Position numbers and translations under genes: made by a program. This document shows, piece by piece, positions 27,319 to 39,512 of a stretch of DNA of 64,000 nt; within the stretch, counting starts at the first letter, position 1; the number at the start of each line of letters is the position of its first letter. The DNA is from Anthostomella pinea (lineage: Eukaryota > Ascomycota > Sordariomycetes > Xylariales > Xylariaceae), in assembly GCA_963556695.1 (NCBI GenBank), contig CAUWAG010000003.1, forward strand, positions 2,232,001-2,296,000, in the 5' to 3' direction. Below the pieces are notes generated by a model. That model made no database searches and had not been told where the DNA came from. It saw only the letters and a program-made list of their open reading frames with translations.

Positions 27319-27659
27319 GACAAGAAAAGACGTTTATCTCAGTGATGCTGTGTGGCAGTCCCCAGACCACGTGCGCGATTTGGTGCAATTTTTATCTTCC
27401 AAAGACCACTGCATGGGAGTGTAGTGAGAATTAGAAGTGGCGTTGGCAGATCCCCCAAGGAGCATCTAGACTCCGATGTGCACTGTGATCAACTCCGGGA
27501 TTCATGCCTCTGGGCCTTGTCTCTTAGTCTCTGACTCCATGCGATATCATCTGTCCAGTCACGGAGAAAGGACAATGCTTGATGTCTCGAATGCGCTTAC
27601 ATGAGCATGAGCGCTTTCTGCCTTCTCAACGTTCGCTTGGGGACCTATCATGTGATGGC

Positions 27660-29884
27660 TCAATCCCACGATGTACTCATCCCATCCAGCCACCAGGGAT
27701 CGCCCCAGAAGTTCATGGCTTGGGTACCATCAACTACGGTCATGTTCTGACTTGTCCTGCTTGCAGCGTCAAGCTTCGAAATATCCGCTTGCCATGTCCT
27801 TCTCATCTTCTGGAGCACTTCCGTGCCCCAGGTGTAAGCCTCGTCATCACCACAGCCCGATGAGATCAGCGCAGGAGCTGTCTTCAGGTACTCGAAAATC
27901 CCGATGATCTTGTCGCACGTTGGTATGAGGTCGACAGCCTTGCGTACAGCATCTCGATCCCATACGGGATCCTCAAGTGTGGTGATCCTGTAGACTACCC
28001 AGGACGTGCACCAGCTGAGGGTAGCTAGTGAGGGGCATACTTCGGTACAAGTTGATCGGCGTTGAGAAGAACGTGTCAAGCCATGCTCTAATCGAGTTCA
28101 GGCATCCTTGGTAGATCTCAAATCGTTCATAGTCAGGTTCATTCCATGGTAAATGTGGCTTGCTGATCGCGGACTCGTATATGAGAAGGCCTGTGAAATG
28201 GAGCAGCTCTGATATCATGGCTGTGCGGGAATTGTGGCTTAGAACAGATCCGCCGAGCAGTTTGGGCGGGAGAAAATGAGCTTACTGTTACTGCCAATGA
28301 CTACGTTCATGGTCTCCTTTTTGGTGATCTCGTGTAGCTGTGCGCGAAGGGCAGACAGGTAGGAAGGGGCTGGATCGCTGCCGGTACTCTGCCACGGAGC
28401 TTGGCGGATTTGGTCGACGATTAGCTGCATCCTTACCTGAGAAACCAGGACCTTGTCCTGTATTACTGTACTCTCCTGGTACAGGTGGGTGAGATGCTCG
28501 TTGAGGTACGGAGACCAAGGAAGGCCTTCAGCACGCTTGAAGACATATGATATCCTGTGAGATATGTCAGATCTGGATCTGCGCCTTAGGCCCACTGAGT
28601 GAGCATGACATTCTGCAGAAAGGAGGACCTACATGGAAGTGACAGCGAAGGCACCCAGCACAGCTCGACGCTGTTCATGTGTACACATCGACTTCAATTG
28701 GGATGACAGAGGCATTGCAGACTGATTGGCTGTTTGGGATTGCCTCGATGGCGCACAGAAGGAAGTGGTGTTCTCGGACGGCGGGGGCCGATGTAGGCCA
28801 ATGTCGCAGACCAGAGTAACGACTAGCTGAGAGAAGAGGGCGGTGCAAGGCTTATCTCGCTGCTGCAGATGGCACCTAGAAGGACCAATTAGAAACAATC
28901 TCCTTGGTTGCAGTAGCCGTTATGGCGTCTGAGGCTGACCATCCCAAGTAGGTGAGCAATCCTAACAGAAGATCCATGCTCTTTTCTCTGTCAACCACGA
29001 CTTTCGGGATGATGATGCTTCTCGCAACATCCCCTAAAGCCACGCAGCGTCTTGGCGATGCAGACGCCGTGCTCATGATATTGTGCCATAGGAATGGGTA
29101 CATATCTTTGAGCTGCCGGGAGTTGAACATGGGGTGGGATGCAGACAAAGGGGAAGAATGCCTGCATCTGTGTCAGCGAGCGGAAGGGCTGCAGCTGTAG
29201 GAGTGCCTTTGACCAACCAGTGTCTCTTCTCGGAATCGCTTCAGCGACTCTTCCGCTTCTGTAAGAGAAGGCTCATCTGTAGTAGACACATTAACAGCTG
29301 AGGTACTGACTGCACTAAGAACAGTCGAGCTTCCACCAAGGCTATCGCTTGCGGCTGGTGTCAGAAGAGCCGCGCCCGAGGCGGCCGCAGAAGTGCCGCT
29401 CAGCACCTCGTCCTCGCTGTATTCACTGAAGTTGTCAAGGATCTCATCAGGGGCGTCTGACTGCGCTGTACCCTGGGATCTCAGCACAGAGACAAGCTCA
29501 TCAAGCTTCTTCTCAAGCCTCGCCGCGCGAGAGGACCCATGGCGCTTATGGGGGCGTGCTGCAGCCAAGGCTGACGGCATGCATTCCTTCTCGAGACGGT
29601 GGCATCTATTCCTTGGTTAGATCACGGTTGGGACGGCGGATGGTGCCATGGCAGGGAAGCTTTTGCCCAGAACTGTCTCCGCTGTGCCATCAGCGGGCAC
29701 GTGGCGGAGGACAGGGGTCGGCCAGGGGTCAAAGTCGAAAGATAGCAACATACCTTTCGCAGCCAGTGCCGTCTGCACGATATACACACTTGCATTTGAT
29801 ACGAGCACAGGTCGTACAAGCTCGGCCGAGACTACCCCGTGCAGTAGAGGACGATGCAGACGGATGCTGCAGGGTGGCTGACAT
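27660..29884 (-). pseudogene. Zn2Cys6 transcription factor, frameshifted
   Basis: ATG 29884 begins a protein with a binuclear zinc cluster split by an intron (29606-29753): RACTTCARIKCKC, then GCERCHRLEKEC, giving C-x2-C-x6-C-x8-C-x2-C-x6-C. A basic and coiled region (RAARLEKKLDELVSVL) follows. The middle region shows blocks typical of fungal regulators (FFPFVCIPP, MYPFLWHNIM, SMDLLLGLLTYLGW, LVVTLVCDIGLHRPP) with plausible introns between them. Frameshifts are needed at about 29131-29139, in a CCCACCCC stretch, and about 27997-28001, at a CCC/GGG run. It is divergent from the MFS transporter and may once have been the pathway-specific regulator. Confidence 0.82.
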
Positions 29885-30534
29885 GATGGCTGTCCGTGGC
29901 GTAGAATAGAATGACGTGGTAGCGTGCAAGATGACGGCGCAGACGCAGGCTCCAACAGGAGGGCGGATAGTCTTGGCGTCGCGACCGGGGCGGCAATGTT
30001 TGATGAGTTGAAAATGAGATACAGCGGCGGACACGGCAGCAATCAGGACCAGGAGAGGGAGGGAAATCTCAACGGACAAGGGACAGTTGCCGGCGGACCA
30101 GGACACGGGCGTGAGGCTCGGACATAAGTACCTAAGCATAGCGTGTCTCAAAAGGGGGGTGATCTGTCAGCTGGAATGTATGGCAGCTTGATTGGCCAGG
30201 TGTCCAAGATGTAAGCAGGGGCTGAACCATGGCTGAACAATCCCGCCGGACACGGGCGCAAAAGGAGTACCGGCTCCGGTTGGATAGTCCTGTCTCGCGT
30301 GTGTCAGTCGATCAACATGACAAAGAATGTGGATGGCGATAGCCCAATAACCAGAAGCAGAAGACGGAAAATAGGCAAACCGCAACTATGCTTTCCATGT
30401 AAAACCAGAAGCGCCGTCACGCGCTCTCTGGCTCTCGGCTCGTCACCGCTGCAATCACGGTATTCATCAACGTGGGAACAGCATCACTCCTCACTGCGAA
30501 GACTGACTGATACATCATCGCTGTATCTTTCATA
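29885..30534. promoter_or_regulatory. Divergent intergenic region, regulator and MFS
   Basis: The 650 bp between the regulator start (29884, minus) and the MFS start (30535, plus) should carry both promoters. GC-rich CGG-containing words occur, such as accggctccggtt near 30269. These could bind a Zn2Cys6 protein, but this is only inference. No clear core elements were recognised. Confidence 0.5.
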
Positions 30535-31061
30535 ATGGAGGACGACACTACGACCCCGGTGGGCGGAGGAACGGCATACGCCGAAAAGCCACTACCGCCC
30601 GACAGCACATCTTCATCCACTCAGGGTGTTTCTCCCGGAGACGAGCACCCGCAAGCCGACAACCCCCAGTATGTCAGCGGCGCCAAGTTTGAGGCTATCA
30701 TTGGCAGCCTTGTGCTCTCCTGCTTTCTGTCGCTCCTGGACACTTCAGTCGTCAGCACGGTATGTCTGGCACACGACAAGTGTATCGACTCATTCAGCTA
30801 ACGCTTCGTGCCCATCCTTTAGGCTGTACCTAAGATCACGGATGAATTCCACTCACTAGCCGACGTCGGTTGGTACGGCAGTGCCTACAGTCTCGGATCG
30901 TGAGTTGCCTTCATCAAACGCGTACCACTCGCTAGTATACTGACGCGGGCCACAAGGGCTGCACTTCAACCCCTGACCGGCAAGATCTATCAACATTTCT
31001 CACTCAAGGTACGTGGACTACTATAACCTGCTTGATGGAATCCACACTAACAGGCAACAGT
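30535..31061 (+). pseudogene. MFS efflux transporter, truncated by gypsy
   Basis: ATG 30535 starts a long hydrophilic N-terminus, then the first helix (FEAIIGSLVLSCFLSLLDTS). An intron (30760-30822) leads to VPKITDEFHSLADVGWYGSAY. A second (30900-30956) leads to ALQPLTGKIYQHFSLK, ending at 31008. This is the signature of fungal 14-helix drug:H+ antiporters (DHA2/TRI12-like). A third intron starts at 31009, and its acceptor caacag sits directly against gypsy integrase sequence at about 31061. The remaining 12 or so helices are missing from the window. It is divergent from the Zn2Cys6 pseudogene, as in many metabolite clusters. Confidence 0.88.
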
Positions 31062-34000
31062 GTTCGTGGGGCAAGGAGACCTGAGCGGCATCCATGGCTG
31101 GGATGGCTTTCGCCCAGTTATCCTGAAAATGGTTGACAAATGGTCGCAAACGCTGGTCGATGTACTCGTTCATTATCTCCACCTGGCCAACAGACTGCTT
31201 GTGACCAGCTGATGAAAACTCCAGCTTAGTACCGTGGATCTTTGAGAGTTCGTTAGTGAAGGCTGAGATGAACTGGGGGCCACGGTCACTTGTGAAGGTC
31301 TGGGGCCATCCAAGGACTCGATAAGGTCCGTTATAGAACATGCATGCTGCATCTTGTGCAATAGCCGTGTCGAAGCAAGGACTAGACCATAGGATCTTTG
31401 ACAACCGATCGATGACGACGAACAGGTTGTTATATCCATCCTTGTCTTTCGGCATAGTCTTGAAGTCAATCGTCAAGTCCTATCAAGTTCCTTCTGGGAC
31501 CAGAAGGGGTGTCAAAAGCCCTGGAGTTTTGTCACGAGGGTTTTTCGATGACTTGCAGTTATAGTTCTCGACGTATTAGATAACAAAGCCATTAAGGTTC
31601 GGCCACCAGTATCGCTCAGCAACCATCTGACGAGTTTTATTGATCCTGGGGTGGGCTGTCGCCAGAGATGCGTGAGTTTCGGCAACGACGCGAGTGCAAA
31701 GTTGGTTGGAGTCGGGGACGACAAGACGACCACGGAAAAGTACCAGATCTCCTGACATGGTCCAATCAATGCTCGAGCCGTTGTTTGCCTTTTCACGATA
31801 TTCATTGAGAGACGCGTCCTCCTTATTAGCTCGCAGCAGTTCATCTATCAGCACAATACCTGAGAAATCTGGAGGACTGGCATCATTGAGGACGAAGATC
31901 TCTGTCGCTTGTATGGGGAGAGCGTCGAGCGATTGGTCGTGGCGTACTGAAGCGACGGGAGTATCGAAGGTATGGATGTACGATACTCACATAACAGGTT
32001 TAAACAGGGTCATCGTCCGCTGGTCATCTCGTATCTGTTTCTGGGTCTTGACATCGTTCTGTGGACGAGATAGTGCATTACCCACAGTATTCTTTGATCC
32101 TGGCCTGTAAGTAATCATAAAGTTGTACTGCGAGATCAACTCCTGCCAGTTTGCTTGTCGGAGGTTAAGTACGCGCTTGGTACTAAAGTATTCCAAGGCC
32201 GAATAATCTGTAACAATGGTAAATGGGCGATCCGTCTGTAATCCGACTAATTCGGGCCTCCAGATTATCAGTGTCTTGATTACTGCAAGTAGTTCCTTGT
32301 CGTGTATGCCATAGTTAAGCTCCGCGCCCTGTAACGTCTCCGAGAAGAAGGCCACAGATGCCACGGCTCATTGAGAAATGCTCGCTGGGACATTGTTCCG
32401 GCGGCGACACCATCAGAGGCGTCAGTCTCAACCAACGTCTCGTGATCGTATGAGAAGTGCTTGAGTACTGGGGCCGTCAACAAGGCCTGCTTCAGGTTAT
32501 CGAAAACGGCTTGGCACCCCTCTGTCCACGCAAGGTCAGAATCGTTTCGAGTGAGCTCTGTGAGCTGTTTAGCGATCAGACCGTAATCCTTAATGAATTT
32601 GCGATAAAAATTGTAAAATCTAAGAAAGGAGCGTACACCTTTGAGAGATGTCTTGCCGTTAACCCCGGGGATATCCCATTCGCGGACGACTTTGATCTTG
32701 TCGGGATCACAGGTGAGTCCGTTGGTACCGATAATAAAGCCAAGGAATTTGGTTTCAGTGACGTAGAACTCACACTTATCCAAGTCGGCTTGCAGTCTGG
32801 CTTCACAAAGTTGATCGAGGACCTTGCGAACATGTTTCTTATGATCCTTTTTGTTGTTAAAGAAGATCAGGATATCATCAATATACGCTGTGCAGAACTC
32901 GTTAAGACATATGCGGAAAGTGTCATTGATATATCGCTAGAAGGTTAATGGACCATTGGTAAGACCAAAGGGTAACACCTTGTATCGATACGCACCGTAC
33001 CGGGTAAGGAAGGTCGTGATATCCTCATCGCCTTTGACGACCCGGATCTTGTGAAAAGCCTGATGGATATCGATCTTAGTAAAGATCTTGGCCTGGCCAA
33101 GTCAAAAGATAGTTTCCTCAATAAGGGGGAGTAGATAGCGATCCTTCTAAGTGATAACGTTCAGTTTGTGATAGTTAATACAAAGTCAGAGGCCTCTATT
33201 GGCCTTACGCACAAAGAGAATAGGGACAGCCCATGGAACAGACGACGGCTCGATGAAGCCTTACTTCAGGTTATTAACGATGTACTTTCGGCACGCTTCC
33301 ATCTTTTCCAGAGACATCTTGTACAGTGGCGAATAACCTAAGCTCCGAGGGTCAGCAGTAAGGTCAATATTGTGATCTACTCCAGGTCGATAAGGAGAGA
33401 GCTTGTCAGATTGGACCTTGCTAAAGACGTCAAGGTGTTCGTGATGCTGCTTCGGTATCAGCTCATGTGCCTTGCGCTTGAGATCATCATCATCTTCTGC
33501 CAGCATCGTTCGCTTGTGATAGATGACGCGATCGAGCTTGAATAAGGTGGTGATACTATCTTTAGTACCCTTTTCAGCCTTAGCTCGATCGAATAGCACT
33601 GAACTGGCCATGGCCACTTCGAGGGGACGATGGCGGTACCAGCCAAGCCCGTCTCTTCTCATCACATATGGACCTTGAGCGTCATGCTGAACTTGTTGCG
33701 ATATGGATGGCTGGGAACGGTCCCGGACGGGTACGTATGGTTTCGTTGGTGCGGGCTGTCGCGACTCGTCATGGAACTCGTAGTCGAGCAGCTCGTTCAT
33801 TCGATCAGTATCCGTAGGAACTCTGTGATGATGGTTACGTCAAGGCTAAAGGGTGACCGGGGTAACGACCGTTGTAAAAGGGGAATCATCAGTCATCTGA
33901 TCTCTCAAAGTTCCGCATTCCGTCATGGCTGGATGATTGCGATTTAGCTGCTCGATCCGAGCGCGTATAAGGCTAAGATCTACATCTTCCAAAAGGGTCT

Positions 34001-34514
34001 CCGTTCCTTTGTGATTAGAACGGTCAGGGCGTTCAGGGATCTCTTCCACTGTTGGAGCGTGGTAGTCAGACGGGATCACTGTGACTGGACCGAAACGCAC
34101 GCATTAAGAATCGCGGCGGAGTTTGTCGTCAGTTTCCATCAGCTTATCACGTCTGGCGGTATCCTGATCATATGCGGGATCCTTAAGCAGAGACCCTGCC
34201 GAGTCCATTGGGATCTCAGGCAATGCGCGATAGTCAGGTACCCATTTGTCAGGGAACAACAAGCATTTCTGAAGAGAATCGACTAAGACATCGTGCCTGT
34301 CAAAAAACTTCTTGCCGACTATCACGTCGTGCTTCATGTTAACTACCAGCAAGGGTACGTCGTATACCATCCGACCTTGTATACGGAAATGGGCTCGGAG
34401 GGCTATATCAATAATCTGTGTGGACTTGCCATCGTATCCAGTTACTGGAGCAGGTTCAAATCCCTGGATCTTCTTCGCACGGAGGTGCTTAGAGACTTTG
34501 GAAACGAATGGCAA
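31062..34514 (-). pseudogene. gypsy pol, frameshifted and truncated
   Basis: The segment begins with a retropepsin-like region (VPLLVVNMKHDVIVGKKFFD, 34514-34104). Reverse transcriptase follows (33800-32280, with SLGYSPLYKMSLEKMEACR, and FLGFIIGTNGLTCDPDKI in the thumb), then RNase H (LVETDASDGVAAGTMS; LQGAELNYGIHDKELLAVIK). Next come the integrase zinc finger (HASLATAHPRINKTRQMVAERYWW) and core (VVIDRLSKILWSSPCF, FTSDRGPQF). The frame changes between about 32380 and 32364 in RNase H, and several in-frame stops occur. The order RT-RNaseH-integrase fixes it as gypsy. It ends within the integrase at DAAQVSLPHE. Confidence 0.88.
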
Positions 34515-35146
34515 GTTTATCAGTATATATGCACTCGTACCTGTGTCAGCAAGACATTGTGTTATTAAGGAAATTCCATTATTAACTATGATGCAATCCA
34601 GTAGTAATGGGTCTCCCCCCAGAATCTGGGAGAGGAAATTAATGGGTATCTTCCTGCAAGTATCAATGTCCAGCGCTAAAATCAGATGTGGTTCCCTGGG
34701 ACGGGTGTCAGATTGACCCAGGGTTAGACTTTTCCCTCTGCGGTAGCCAGGGCAGCAGCGGTGGAATCTTCAGTCGCAGGATCAAACAACTTCGCGGAAA
34801 TAGCATTGATACAAGCCTTGTTCTGCTTCTCAAAATCGCTCTTAACGGGGCACCCGGAGCTCCAGTGGCCGTGTTCATGACGAATAAAACACTGTCCCTT
34901 TGTAATCAGAGCCTTGATTTGCTCGAGCTGGGGCTTCTTGTATATCTTACAGCCATCAGACGCAGTACTAAGGACTGGGAGGTTATAATGCTCGACCGTT
35001 CCAGAAGCAGGGCGGCGATTGGGGAAACCTCTAGGGGTAGGGTTTGGAGTCTGGTTGTGAGGAGGGTACGAATTGCCTCCGCCGCTGTTGTCCTTCGGGG
35101 GATTGGTGTTCTGCGGTTGACCTTGAGGGGTATCGTTCTTTCGCAG

Positions 35147-36427
35147 TCAGGCAACCAGGTAGCTCTTGTGCTGTTGATAATCATGTCGCTGGACATACGA
35201 ACAGAGGTCGTTGTAGCTGACCGCTTCATTATGATACTTGTCCAGGCAAATGGTGTTGAGACGACTCGGGAGTCGCTTGAACAACTCCTCCTTCCAAGTC
35301 GACTTCTCCTTCTTGGCCATCCCAGCTAGTCTCACGAACTCAAGTTGGAAGTCTTTGAAGTCCATGCTGGTAGTCATCTCGAGCTTGTTGAACTTCTTCT
35401 TAACTTTATTCTGTTTATTGAGATCATTGTACTGTTCGTGTAAGTGATCCAGAATCTCCTTGCTAGTCTTAAGTATGAATTCTTTAGTTACATCGTCCGG
35501 ATTGACAAAGGGCATCAAGCGGGACAATGCAGTGCCACCTAGATGGGTGAGGATATACATAACCTTGTCATTATCAGTGGGGAAATGATCAGCACTGCTC
35601 GTAAGCTTCTTTCTAAGGATCAAGAACCAGTGATTAAACTTGACAGCAGGTTTATCTTTCTCGATAAGGGGATTATTGATAAAAATAAGGGGATCCTTTT
35701 GTTTGGGCGTAAGGCAAGGACCTCTTCCAGATCGTGTTGAATCAGGGGTGCCCTCTCGACCAGTTATATTGATGACTTTGCTTTGAAGAATTTGGATCAT
35801 CTCGTCCTTCTCTTGGATCACGTTGCTCCACTGGTTATTGATTGGGTCGGTGAGCTGCTGTTCCTCCGCCTGGCGAGTAGTAGAACGAACTGGGGCTCCT
35901 CTATCCTCATCCGTGTTGTCTCCAGCGGCGCGAAGAGTAGCGATTGTGTCATTGGCTTTGGTCAGAGTATCAGTGAAGGCCATGGCATGCTCGCAAACAA
36001 CGGTGAGATTGTGATCGTTGTCCATGAGTATCTTGTGAAGCTCTCTGATGAGGTCCTTGCATCCCATTGAGAGGAAAGTACGGAGTTTCATCTCCTGAAA
36101 GAGGGCTTCATGGCTCTGCTCGCATATCTTTTTGAAGGCGTTAAGGGTGATTCTGACACCGGTTATCTTTTCAGGCCACTCCTTCTGAGAGTCATGGGTA
36201 AGGGGAACAAAGGGCATAGCAGATCCTTTGGCAAAATACACTCCGTAGTAGTCGACCAGGTCGTGCACTTCCTGATTGATGTCCTCCATGGTGAAGCGGC
36301 AACGGTACTGCTTGAAGTTGTCATCAGACGCCCAGTTGAGAAAGACACTGCGGTCAAACACATGGCCAACATCGATCGTATCAGGGACGATGTGGTCATC
36401 AGTTGACTCAACAGCGTTCGCGATCAT
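35147..36427 (-). pseudogene. gypsy gag
   Basis: An ORF of 426 residues from ATG 36427 (MIANAVESTDDH) has a gag-like capsid region (FNHWFLILRKKL, KEEFLKRLPSRL-type block). It ends at 35147. Continuing in the same frame past the stop gives a proline-rich region and a degenerate zinc knuckle (QCFIRHEHGHWSSGC, where the second Cys appears replaced). Gag and pol are in different frames, which could reflect programmed frameshifting or damage. Confidence 0.75.
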
Positions 36428-36676
36428 ACTTTCTCTCTTCTTGGGGTTGGGGATTCGGGAGTAATGCCACAGATACTCATCGTCAGTGAAGTGAACTTCT
36501 CATTTGGCCAGCTCAACGGCTTGCGCGATGAGCTGGCGATCCATCTCGCTGCGCGGCATCTTGATCGTGGTATCGGGTTCAGGTTGGTGTATCTTGTTTG
36601 GTATCGGTTCTTTCTCAGTGCGTCAAACGCGTGGTATTGTCAATTCGTTCTCAGGGAGTTTATAGTCTTCCTAGAC

Positions 36677-36956
36677 GTGTGTGAAGAGACCGAGAGATTA
36701 TCACGAAGCGCAGATGGAAAGTGGGCATAAAAGTCCTGCTTTTACTATGTACATGTAATAATCTCTCGGTGAAGAAGGAAAGAAAGATCTGGTCCACCAG
36801 CCAATGCTGGTGGGCTAGAAGATCTTTCAGTCCAACCCACAATTACCCAATCCAGTGGCAGTCAGAGCCACACGTCCATTGCGCCAGGTCACCTGATGTA
36901 GTGCACTGACCACTGCAGATGGGATGTCAGACCTGATGGGAGGTCAGACCATCACA
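36677..36956 (-). repeat. 5' LTR of the gypsy element
   Basis: On the minus strand it begins TGTGATGGTCTGACC and ends near CTCTTCACACA, about 280 bp. It precedes gag by about 250 bp. It is related to the fragment at 15021-15241. The partner LTR is missing, so the ends rest on TG...CA and position. Confidence 0.7.
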
Positions 36957-37116
36957 CTCACACTATTCCATCGCGGGTACGAGCCTCACAAAAACAACTA
37001 TTTTTCTTGGCGCCCCGCTGTTAGGGCGCAACCTTGATATTTGCACTAAAGCAGGCACTTCTCTCAGTAATTAACTATCTCTGTCAAGGCACAAGAGAAT
37101 TTTTCTCACAAGCCGG

Positions 37117-38694
37117 ATGGCACCCTTCCACGACGGGCCCCCAAACACGCCCGTGGCCGTCCCAAAGACGACCACCGGCGGTGTGCTCAAATCCCCGGCC
37201 CCTAGAAAGACATACAGCCCGGCAACTCCAAGCAGGCTCCGCCAGGCGCTGCTTGACGACATCAGCAGCAGCCCGTCACAGGTCTCTGAGGCTGACTTCA
37301 CCGTTATTTCCCCTTTGAAAGGAAAATCCCAAAATATCAATGAAAGCAGCACCACTGGAATGAAACGACCTCAATTAAACGAAATCTTGACAAACAAAGC
37401 CATTACATGCGATATAAAGAATAAAACCTCTTCCTCAGAGTGCCAAGACCAAGTTGCCAAAATACTGACTAAAGACAAGCACCTTTATAAAGCCAAGATG
37501 ACAATGTTTCAAGAGTGTGCTGCAGCGGTTAATAAGACACTTGAGAAAGCTGGAACCGATCTATACTCCTATGCCAAGAAGTTCAGCACTTTCTTCTCTA
37601 AATGTCTGAACAAGTGGCTAGAAACCCGAGATCCGCCCAAAAAGAAGACCATCCCTGAGGGGATAGGGATGGTAAAGCCCACCATGACCTTTGCCCAAGC
37701 TGTCTCATCTAGCCAACAACAGCATCCACGGATAGTCAACACTACCATTAAGAAAACACAGCCTGGCACCCGCATTACTGCCAACCAACTGAAGAAGAAG
37801 CAGGATAATCTCTGGGTCTTTGTCCGCATGGATAATAGCCACCTAGAGCCTTACAGAATAAAGTCTACACTAAACAAAAGACTTAAGCTCCACCCTTAAG
37901 AGCTTAAAGAAGTGACCCGGTGCCCCTGTGGATTTACCTTACACCCAAGGGACAAGCCAACTCAGGCTAAGCTCCTGGCCTTCCAAGAAGAAATCACTGA
38001 TATTCTCAAGGCAGAAAAGATCAAGACCCACACGATCTGGCATCACTATAAGGTCGATAGATGCCCAAGAAAGGTCATCAGTACGGAAGGATTAACAATC
38101 AATATTACTGACATTACTGTTATTAATAAAGTTAAAGCCCAAACAGGTGACAGACCTTTAAGATACATATTCTCAAGGAACACGGTTGATTCTGATCTGG
38201 AGACCACATATGTGATCTCTCTGCCCCGTGCAGCAAAGAAACCATTCTCGCTTTTTGCTCACTTAATGACCTCAAGGCACATTTAATACTCCCCCAAGGT
38301 TCACCAATGTGCGAGCTGCTTCAGATACCATGGTAGGAACTACCAATGTGAAAAGCAAGTATGTGCACGTTGCGCCAGTACAGTACACCAGGGGGAGTGC
38401 GAAAAACCAATCCCAAAGTGTGTCAACTGCAAAGGACCTCATGCTGCCAACTTTGACAAATGCCCTGCACGCCCCAAGGTTGTGAAAGACATCATCCACA
38501 AGTACACATGGGAGCAAATCCAGGAAATAAGGCTGGCTGGAGAAAGAGCCAGATCCAAGGCCTTCAATGAAGCAGGCAGAAACCAAGCTGGGTTAACACC
38601 CAGTAACAATAACAAAGACATCACAATACAAATTGACACAACAGATACAACTCATCCCAGAGATGCCGATACCATTGTTATTAGTCAATATTAG
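37117..38694 (+). pseudogene. LINE ORF1, gag-like with zinc knuckles
   Basis: One frame from ATG 37117 (MAPFHDGPPNTP) to TAG 38692-38694, about 525 codons, is interrupted by TAA at 37897-37899 and TAA at 38284-38286. The C-terminal part holds three Cys/His knuckles (CASCFRYHGRNYQC, CARCASTVHQGEC, CVNCKGPHAANFDKC), as in Tad-clade ORF1 proteins that bind the element RNA. No frameshift was seen. Confidence 0.9.
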
Positions 38695-39512
38695 GTACAT
38701 CAAACGAAACACATCGACACGGGCATCTAGTCATCCATTCTGTGAATATAGCAAGAGGACAAAAGAGTGCAGGCCCTACAGAGTTAGCCATGAACCTGGC
38801 TGACTACAAAGAAGAACAAGCAGACATCATTCTGATGCAAGAGCCCTGGGTTGGCATACCACCAGGCAGGAAAATGGGAGTAAAGACATATTCCAATTAC
38901 GATATATACTCCCCAGTGGATTCCTGGGACAGCGACAGTACACAGCCCAGATCTCTCATCTATGTGAGAAAACACCTTTAAGCGGATCAACTTTGGCCCT
39001 ATGCTACACGAGACATCACCTGAGTCAAGGTACAAGGCATTACATTTGCCAGTGTCTACCGGCCATGTGACAACCCACAGGAAGTGGATGATATTCTGGA
39101 AGTATGGACTCCACCTTTTGGCTGCGTTATAGCTGGAGATTTCAATGCTGGCGACACATCCTGGGACTCGAGCAATCCAGGATATCATGGTGGTGTCATA
39201 CTTGCACAGATTATGGCAGACCACGGACTGGATCTGATTTCTGAAACAGATGTCCCAACACATGATGACGGAAATGTACTGAATCTGGTGTTCTCAGATG
39301 TCCCCATGGCTGAAGTCTCAGTCAATGATACACTTCAGTGCACCTCAGATCATAAGATATTACAAATAGTCATTCTAATTCAGGGAGATCTAGACCGAGT
39401 CCCCAAGGCCAATCATTAGAAGGTACCGGACGATAAACTACAAGAGCTGGCAGATAATGTCCAAACTAGGATTTATAAACTCCCCCGGCTGGGTGTATCC
39501 CCTGGCCAGGTA

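Larger units (their letters stand above)
31062..36956 (-). mobile_element. Ty3/gypsy retrotransposon, 3' end missing
   Basis: The minus-strand element runs from its 5' LTR at the right (36677-36956) through gag, protease, reverse transcriptase, RNase H and integrase to about 31062. There the integrase stops abruptly against MFS intron sequence. The integrase C-terminus and the 3' LTR are missing, so a deletion after insertion removed them together with the rest of the MFS gene. Confidence 0.9.
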
